NCBI GenBank assembly: GCA_964414015.1
Contig: CAYPUE010000031.1
Span: 1 to 8,251, forward strand
Source of the DNA: JAUSEW01 sp964414015
GTDB lineage: Bacteria; Patescibacteriota; Microgenomatia; Levybacterales; UBA12049
Direction: 5' to 3'
Length of the DNA: 8,251 bases
Below, in pieces: positions 4,478 through 8,251 of this stretch. The notes below the pieces were generated by a model, which saw only the letters and a program-made list of their open reading frames with translations, was not told the DNA's origin and ran no database searches. Both the position numbers and the translations under genes were made by a program. The stretch's first letter is position 1; each line of letters starts with the position of its first letter.

Positions 4478-5314
4478 GTGTTAACCCTCAATAAAATTTC
4501 CCTGGAGATAAAAGTACTATCTAAATGGGTAGGCATTTTTTTAGGAGTAACTTTGGCAATTTTTTTATTAATCAAGTTGGGACTTTTTATTAAAGAAAAA
4601 GTTTCTCCAACTCCTCCACCTGCTCCAACAGTTGCATTCGGCAAGCTGTCTCCGATTAACTTTCCCCAAAACGCAACAGAAAGAAAATTAACATATTCTT
4701 TAGATACGCTAACAGGGTTTTTACCGACATTTCCAGACAGAGAAAGAGTATACAAAATGGAGACTGTCAAGCCCGATCTTCTTGCTTTGGATAAAACCCA
4801 AAGTAAGGTTGCGAAGGTTGGATTTACCTCCAACGGCATTGCTCTTTCCGAAGATACATANNNNNNNNNNNNNNNNNNNNNNNNNNNNNNNNNNNNNNNN
4901 NNNNNNNNNNNNNNNNNNNNNNNNNNNNNNNNNNNNNNNNNNNNNNNNNNNNNNNNNNNNCTGCCTATTTATTATCCAAAAGCTGTCACTTCAACGATGA
5001 CTTTATTTGTTGAAAATATCCAAAATCAATTGCAGATTGTTGACGGACATTTCTTCCACCAAAATATTTCCACTAAATTTTCTACTTATCCTCTTAAAAC
5101 TGCAGATCAAGCTTTTTCAGAATTAAAAGATCAGAAAGCATACATAGCATCATATTACGGTAATAACAATAATGTCTCAATTAAAAATGTTTTCTTAGCT
5201 TTCTATATGGAAGATGCCCCCCAAGATTATCTTATGCCAATAATAATTTTTGAAGGGGACAATGGGTTTTTTGCCTATGTATCGGCGATTACGGATGAAT
5301 GGATAAATAAGTAA
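4478..5314 (+). CDS. Membrane-anchored hypothetical protein, interrupted by an N gap
   Basis: The product is not recognised as a named family. From GTG at 4478 the protein has a short basic N-terminus and one membrane helix (about 17-38, WVGIFLGVTLAIFLLIKLGLFI). A proline-rich linker (SPTPPPAPTV) and a long soluble part follow, predicted to lie outside the membrane. The gap removes an unknown number of residues in the middle. After it the text resumes LPIYYPKAV and ends FAYVSAITDEWINK. The reading frame happens to stay open across 100 N, but that number is probably a placeholder, so frame continuity is not evidence by itself; the hydrophilic, unbroken C-terminal part is. It is divergent from gltX, and its 3' end overlaps dacA by 26 bp. 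An extracytoplasmic role is inferred only from the anchor. Confidence 0.75.
   Translation: MLTLNKISLEIKVLSKWVGIFLGVTLAIFLLIKLGLFIKEKVSPTPPPAPTVAFGKLSPINFPQNATERKLTYSLDTLTGFLPTFPDRERVYKMETVKPDLLALDKTQSKVAKVGFTSNGIALSEDTXXXXXXXXXXXXXXXXXXXXXXXXXXXXXXXXXXLPIYYPKAVTSTMTLFVENIQNQLQIVDGHFFHQNISTKFSTYPLKTADQAFSELKDQKAYIASYYGNNNNVSIKNVFLAFYMEDAPQDYLMPIIIFEGDNGFFAYVSAITDEWINK
4861..4960. other. Assembly gap of 100 N
   Basis: Exactly 100 undetermined bases interrupt the hypothetical membrane-anchored gene. The round number suggests a scaffolding placeholder of unknown true size. No feature can be called inside it, and the length of the host protein is therefore uncertain. Confidence 0.99.
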
Positions 5315-6254
5315 AATTTCCTGAAATTAAATCCAAAAGTGTCTTCGTATCCGCAAACCTGTCCTCGCTCTTCATAACAACAATAATCAGTCTGTGCCCG
5401 TTTTTAATTGTGGACGTAACCAAAACTCCTTGCGCTTCGTTGGTAAACCCTGTCTTTATTCCATCAACCCCGCTTATTCCCAAAAGCTTATTTAGATTTT
5501 TAATTGAGTATCTATTTTTACCTGTAACATCTGCTATATCTATTTTTTGCGTTGAAACAACTTGAGAAAATTCCTTGTTCTCCGAAGCTTTAGCTGCAAG
5601 TCTGGCAAGATCTAAAACAGTCGTATAGTCTTTATCATCATCCAGACCGTTTGTATCGGAAAAATGGGTATTATAAAGCCTAAGCTCCATCGCCTTATCA
5701 TTCATTTTTTTGACAAATTCCACTTCTCCTCCTGGATAATTATCTGCAATAGTTACTGCAGCATCATTGCCGGACGGAAGAAGCATTCCATACAGAAGAT
5801 TTTCAAAAGTCATCCTCTCTCCTTCTTTTAATCCCAATACCGAACCTTCCACATTTGAAGTCATAACTTTCAAAACATCATCTAATTTATAATAAGAAAG
5901 TCCTATCAATGCTGTCATAATTTTAGTTGTAGAAGCCATGGAGAAACGAAGGTGTGGTTTTTGAGCAAAAAGTACAGCCTTGGAATCATCATCCATGACT
6001 ATTGCCGCTTGGGCCGTAATATCAGGATCTAAAGGGGATTTGAGAATCGGATATAAAGATAAATCCGGCAATTCTATTGGAGCTTCTTTGATCCGATTGT
6101 TTTGTAAATATCTTTGAGTATCTAAATCAATAAATACAATTAAAAATAACAATAAAAGGAAAACCAAAGGAGAACCGTACAATAAAATCCTTTTTTGGGA
6201 AATTATTTTACGAAGTTTTTTTATCTTTTTTATCGACAGCAGAAAGTCTTTCAT
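5289..6254 (-). CDS. dacA: D-alanyl-D-alanine carboxypeptidase (peptidase S11, penicillin-binding protein)
   Basis: This penicillin-binding serine carboxypeptidase trims the terminal D-Ala of peptidoglycan stem peptides. All three active-site motifs are present: S108-T-T-K111 in FSMASTTKIMTAL, S161-G-N163 in LLPSGNDAA, and K267-T-G269 in DGIKTGFTNEA. A very basic N-terminus (KKIKKLRK) precedes one membrane helix (about 23-42), so the enzyme is anchored at its N-terminus and faces outward. The C-terminal amphipathic anchor of classical PBP5 is absent at 321 aa. The ATG at 6254, inside the end of aspS, is chosen because GGAGAG lies 5 nt upstream; an in-frame ATG at 6299 would extend the protein by 15 residues without such a site. 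It is co-transcribed with aspS, by inference. Confidence 0.93.
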   Translation of the reverse strand: MKDFLLSIKKIKKLRKIISQKRILLYGSPLVFLLLLFLIVFIDLDTQRYLQNNRIKEAPIELPDLSLYPILKSPLDPDITAQAAIVMDDDSKAVLFAQKPHLRFSMASTTKIMTALIGLSYYKLDDVLKVMTSNVEGSVLGLKEGERMTFENLLYGMLLPSGNDAAVTIADNYPGGEVEFVKKMNDKAMELRLYNTHFSDTNGLDDDKDYTTVLDLARLAAKASENKEFSQVVSTQKIDIADVTGKNRYSIKNLNKLLGISGVDGIKTGFTNEAQGVLVTSTIKNGHRLIIVVMKSEDRFADTKTLLDLISGNFTYLSIHP

Positions 6255-7593
6255 CAATTCTCTCCATATCTCTTGGGAAAAGACTCGCTTCCCTAACATT
6301 TGCTAAACCCAGGATATCTTTCGTAATTCTTTCAAGTCCTAAAGCAAATCCTCCTTCAGGCGGCATACCGTATTTAAATGCCTGAAGGTAAATATCGAAA
6401 TTTTCCGGCTTATTGCCCCATTTTTTTATATGCGTAAGTAATTGCTCATAATTATTGATTCTTTGCCCGCCTGTTACCCATTCTTCACTTATTCCCAAAA
6501 GGTCAAAACTTAATGTAGACTCTGGATTATCTGAATCCGGCATGGTGTAAAACGGACGTTTCTTGGTGGGAAAATGCGTAACGAAAACAAATGGAGCACC
6601 AGTCTCTTCTTTTGCCCAAAGGCATAATTCTTTTTCATCAGACGGATTTAAATCGGGCGCATTTCTATTATCTATCTTAGTTCTTTTGAATACCAATTCT
6701 TGAGCATCTGTCAATTTAATTCTAGGGATAGATTTTTTTATTTGAGGCATTGAATTAATGCCCAGTATCGAAAGCTCATTTTTATTTTCTTCCCAGACGT
6801 TTTGAAGAATCGACATAATTAATTTCTCCACAGTATCCATAAGATATTTCCACGAATTTATAAATCCAAATTCCGCGTCAAGGCTAATATATTCCGAAAG
6901 ATGTCTTGTTGTAATGGATGGTTCGGCACGATAAGCATGGGCAATAGTAAATACTTTTTCAAAAACTCCTATCATTATCTGTTTATAAAGTTGGGGAGAC
7001 TGGGCAAGATAAGCGTCTTTGCTATAATAATTAACAGGGAAAACTTCCGCTCCTCCTTCCGTGGCAGTCGGAACAAGTGTTGGTACGAAAATTTCGGTAA
7101 ATCCTTGTTCCTTAAGAGCGGAACGAAATGAAGATGCTATAGTTTCCTGAATTTTAAAAATTGCAGCAACTTTGGGATGGCGAAGCGTTAAGGATCTGTA
7201 ATCAAGAAGAGTTGGCAATTCCAAATTAAGATTTGGCCCTCCCATATCAAAAGGCAAAGTTTCCGCCTTGGAAAGAATTTTAATCTCTTTTGCTTCTATT
7301 TCCACTGCACCGGTTGATGAGTCTTTGGTAGAAGCGTTTTTGGGTCTTTCCTTAACGAGACCTACTAATTCTATTGCAAATTCAGGATGAAGAGCTAAAG
7401 ATTCTTTATATGCTTTTTCAGAAATTTGCGGATTTACAACTACCTGGACTATCCCGGATCTGTCTCTAAGATCGAAAAAAACCAATTTCCCATGAGATCT
7501 AATTACTCTAATCCAGCCTTTTAGAAGAACCTCTTTACCAATCTTTTTAGGACAATCGCTAACAAGAACCCTTGTAGAATTTGCTATAGGCAT
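6208..7593 (-). CDS. aspS: Aspartyl-tRNA synthetase, archaeal/eukaryotic type
   Basis: This class II synthetase charges tRNA with aspartate. The N-terminal OB fold (about 20-110) contains GWIRVIRSHGKLVFFDLRDRSG. The catalytic domain shows ATEGGAEVFPV (177-187), QSPQLYKQ (198-205), motif 2 with AYRAEPSITTRHLSEYISLDAEF (220-242), and motif 3 GGFALGLERIT (414-424). At 461 aa, with the 'RHLSEY' signature and without the ~100-residue GAD insertion, it is the archaeal/eukaryotic form and not the ~590-aa bacterial form. Whether it is discriminating or also makes Asp-tRNA-Asn cannot be told from these residues. The ATG at 7593 lies 7 nt after a -10 box. The last 47 bases overlap the start of dacA. 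Confidence 0.96.
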   Translation of the reverse strand: MPIANSTRVLVSDCPKKIGKEVLLKGWIRVIRSHGKLVFFDLRDRSGIVQVVVNPQISEKAYKESLALHPEFAIELVGLVKERPKNASTKDSSTGAVEIEAKEIKILSKAETLPFDMGGPNLNLELPTLLDYRSLTLRHPKVAAIFKIQETIASSFRSALKEQGFTEIFVPTLVPTATEGGAEVFPVNYYSKDAYLAQSPQLYKQIMIGVFEKVFTIAHAYRAEPSITTRHLSEYISLDAEFGFINSWKYLMDTVEKLIMSILQNVWEENKNELSILGINSMPQIKKSIPRIKLTDAQELVFKRTKIDNRNAPDLNPSDEKELCLWAKEETGAPFVFVTHFPTKKRPFYTMPDSDNPESTLSFDLLGISEEWVTGGQRINNYEQLLTHIKKWGNKPENFDIYLQAFKYGMPPEGGFALGLERITKDILGLANVREASLFPRDMERIDERLSAVDKKDKKTS

Positions 7594-7599
7594 GCTATA

Positions 7600-7628
7600 A
7601 TAATAACTTGTTGTGCTTAGTTAGTCAA
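7600..7628 (-). promoter_or_regulatory. aspS-dacA promoter
   Basis: On the minus strand TTGACT (7623-7628) and TATTAT (7600-7605) are 17 nt apart. The -10 ends 7 nt before the aspS ATG, predicting a leaderless transcript. There is no Shine-Dalgarno sequence in between. Confidence 0.75.
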
Positions 7629-7635
7629 CAAAGAT

Positions 7636-7674
7636 TTGTCAGGTTTCTGTCAAGCGCAGTATAGATTTTATACA
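7636..7674 (+). promoter_or_regulatory. Promoter region of the small hypothetical gene
   Basis: Two overlapping choices exist. TTGTCA (7636-7641) with TATAGA (7660-7665) at 18 nt gives a start near 7672. CTGTCA (7647-7652) with TATACA (7669-7674) at 16 nt gives a start near 7681. The first fits an ATG at 7679 with a leader of a few bases; the second would favour the ATG at 7688. I cannot decide between them. Confidence 0.45.
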
Positions 7675-7678
7675 TAGG

Positions 7679-7999
7679 ATGTATTATATGTTTATTGAGA
7701 ATGGAGAAAGCGTATTTGGGACTAGGGAGAACATGGATTTATCAACATCAAGCGGTCGCGCTCAACGCATATTTGATGAGTTGCGAGAAACATCTTTAAA
7801 ATTTGGTGGAATACCGGTTAGCTTTACTTCAGAAACATCTCCGTCAGAAGGAAAAAAACCTCAAGTTAAAAGTAGTTCGGAGAAACCACATAACGGAAAT
7901 GGAATTAAACCTAATAGACTAAGACAACAAGATAATCAAAATGGTCTTACCGGATTCTGGAGAGGTAGCTATTACGTAAGGGGTAAACGACGCGTCTAA
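7679..7999 (+). CDS. Small polar hypothetical protein
   Basis: The 106-aa product is not recognised. Its first ~20 residues are mildly hydrophobic to mixed (MYYMFIENGESVFGTRENM). Residues 21-37 read LSTSSGRAQRIFDELRE. The middle, about 48-90, is rich in S, K, P, N and Q and probably disordered. The tail TGFWRGSYYVRGKRRV is aromatic and basic, which could suit nucleic-acid or envelope binding, but that is guesswork. The ATG at 7688 is an alternative start. The gene is divergent from aspS, and its stop lies 11 nt from the convergent recJ stop. Support is an open frame with a plausible promoter in an otherwise fully coding contig; spuriousness cannot be excluded. Confidence 0.6.
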   Translation: MYYMFIENGESVFGTRENMDLSTSSGRAQRIFDELRETSLKFGGIPVSFTSETSPSEGKKPQVKSSSEKPHNGNGIKPNRLRQQDNQNGLTGFWRGSYYVRGKRRV

Positions 8000-8010
8000 C
8001 AACAAATAAA

Positions 8011-8251
8011 CTACGACTTTCCAAGATTTATATCTTTAATCTTTAACTGTAATCGTTTGTTTCCGTTCCCACCTTCGCCAAGGCTTCGGCGGGCAAGCCA
8101 CTCATCTTGACTTATTGCATAAGCAATATTTACTCTATCTCCAATTCTAAATTCCCTTACTCTTTCCCCCATCCCAAACGCAATTCCATCAAAAGGTGTT
8201 TTTGATTTTTGATCTTTGATTTTTAATTTCATATGTTTCCCATCCATACCA
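8011..8251 (-). CDS. recJ: Single-stranded-DNA exonuclease RecJ, C-terminal end only
   Basis: The 5' part lies beyond base 8251; the visible ~80 residues are the C-terminal OB-type domain of RecJ. GMDGKHMKLKI, then FDGIAFGMGE, GDRVNIAYAISQDEW and NGNKRLQLKIKDI match the family's H-(L/M)-K-L...FDAIAFGMG...VDVAY...W-N-G-x-x-x-L-Q-L-x-x-K-D pattern. RecJ degrades single-stranded DNA 5' to 3' in recombination and mismatch/base-excision repair; the catalytic DHH motifs are not in the window. Between W (of DEW) and NGN there are ten extra residues, LARRSLGEGG, encoded by a palindromic 30-nt in-frame insertion. The Met at 8245-8247 is internal, since the frame stays open to the window edge. Confidence 0.92.
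   Translation of the reverse strand, partial: GMDGKHMKLKIKDQKSKTPFDGIAFGMGERVREFRIGDRVNIAYAISQDEWLARRSLGEGGNGNKRLQLKIKDINLGKS
8068..8097 (-). repeat. In-frame palindromic repeat inserted in recJ
   Basis: Thirty nucleotides (ten codons, LARRSLGEGG) separate the conserved W and NGN of the RecJ C-terminal domain. Bases 8068-8093 form an imperfect palindrome. CCCACC and GGCGGG pair as the outer stem with one G-T wobble, GCC/GGC pair as the inner stem, and TTC faces TTC between them. It is GC-rich within AT-rich surroundings. Its length is divisible by three and it has no stop in the used frame, so the gene stays open. Confidence 0.8.
8204..8231. repeat. Short 7-nt tandem array in recJ
   Basis: Plus-strand units GATTTTT, GATCTTT, GATTTTT, AATTTCA make about four degenerate heptads, coding for KLKIKDQKSK on the minus strand. 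The period equals that of the array in gltX but the sequence is simpler and closer to AT-rich chance composition. Confidence 0.4.

Noticed and set aside
4471..4839. Minus-strand open frame of 122 codons upstream of gltX
   Set aside because: It is antisense to the anchored hypothetical gene, whose membrane helix and proline linker look real, and it runs into the gltX promoter.
6255..6299. ATG at 6299 as the start of the carboxypeptidase
   Set aside because: It would lengthen the overlap with aspS to 92 nt and add residues ahead of the basic N-terminus; the ATG at 6254 has GGAGAG 5 nt upstream.
6901..7131. Plus-strand open frame of 76 codons inside aspS
   Set aside because: It is antisense to the catalytic core of AspRS (motif 2 region) and has no supporting signals.
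7628..7639. ACAAA-GA-TTTGT inverted repeat between the aspS promoter and the opposing promoter as an operator
   Set aside because: The 5-bp arms are AT-rich and short enough to arise by chance, and no regulator gene is nearby to support it.

Overview
The window looks like an AT-rich, tightly packed bacterial contig of the Candidate Phyla Radiation (Patescibacteria), most like Microgenomates. The case rests on a shortened GluRS (407 aa) lacking the cysteine-bearing segment, a 461-aa archaeal/eukaryotic-type AspRS, a stand-alone EF-Tu domain-2-like protein, overlapping gene tails, short palindromic and 7-nt repeats inside coding genes, and start codons placed directly at predicted transcription starts. 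The genetic code appears standard, with TAA/TAG stops and tryptophan as TGG. A run of 100 N marks a scaffold gap, so this is draft, probably metagenomic, sequence. The taxonomic placement is inference.

Left part (1-2254): a 5'-partial-visible tRNA-Gln(CTG) on the minus strand with its own promoter; a hairpin-rich stretch; an orphan 7-TM membrane protein (302-889, +) flanked by 23/26-identical direct repeats; a small EF-Tu domain-2-like barrel protein (962-1213, -) with a hairpin-bearing leader; and a class I methyltransferase (1364-2254, +) behind a near-consensus promoter.

Centre (2246-5314): a minus-strand operon gltX - PAP2-like lipid phosphatase - dgkA-type lipid kinase, joining glutamyl-tRNA charging to isoprenoid-lipid carrier turnover. 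Divergent from it, with start codons only 38 bp apart and promoters laid over each other, is a membrane-anchored hypothetical protein (4478-5314, +) interrupted by the N gap.

Right part (5289-8251): a minus-strand pair aspS - D,D-carboxypeptidase (dacA-like), the second starting inside the first; a short polar hypothetical gene (7679-7999, +); and the C-terminal end of recJ (8011-8251, -), which carries an in-frame 30-nt palindromic repeat.

Together the genes are housekeeping ones: tRNA charging, peptidoglycan trimming, lipid-carrier recycling and DNA repair, with a few lineage-specific membrane and small proteins between them. The most striking pattern is transcriptional. For the first genes of transcription units, a sigma70-like -10 box ends 7 nt (once 9 nt) before the start codon, predicting leaderless mRNAs. 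The internal gene dacA and the EF-like gene have Shine-Dalgarno-like sequences instead.
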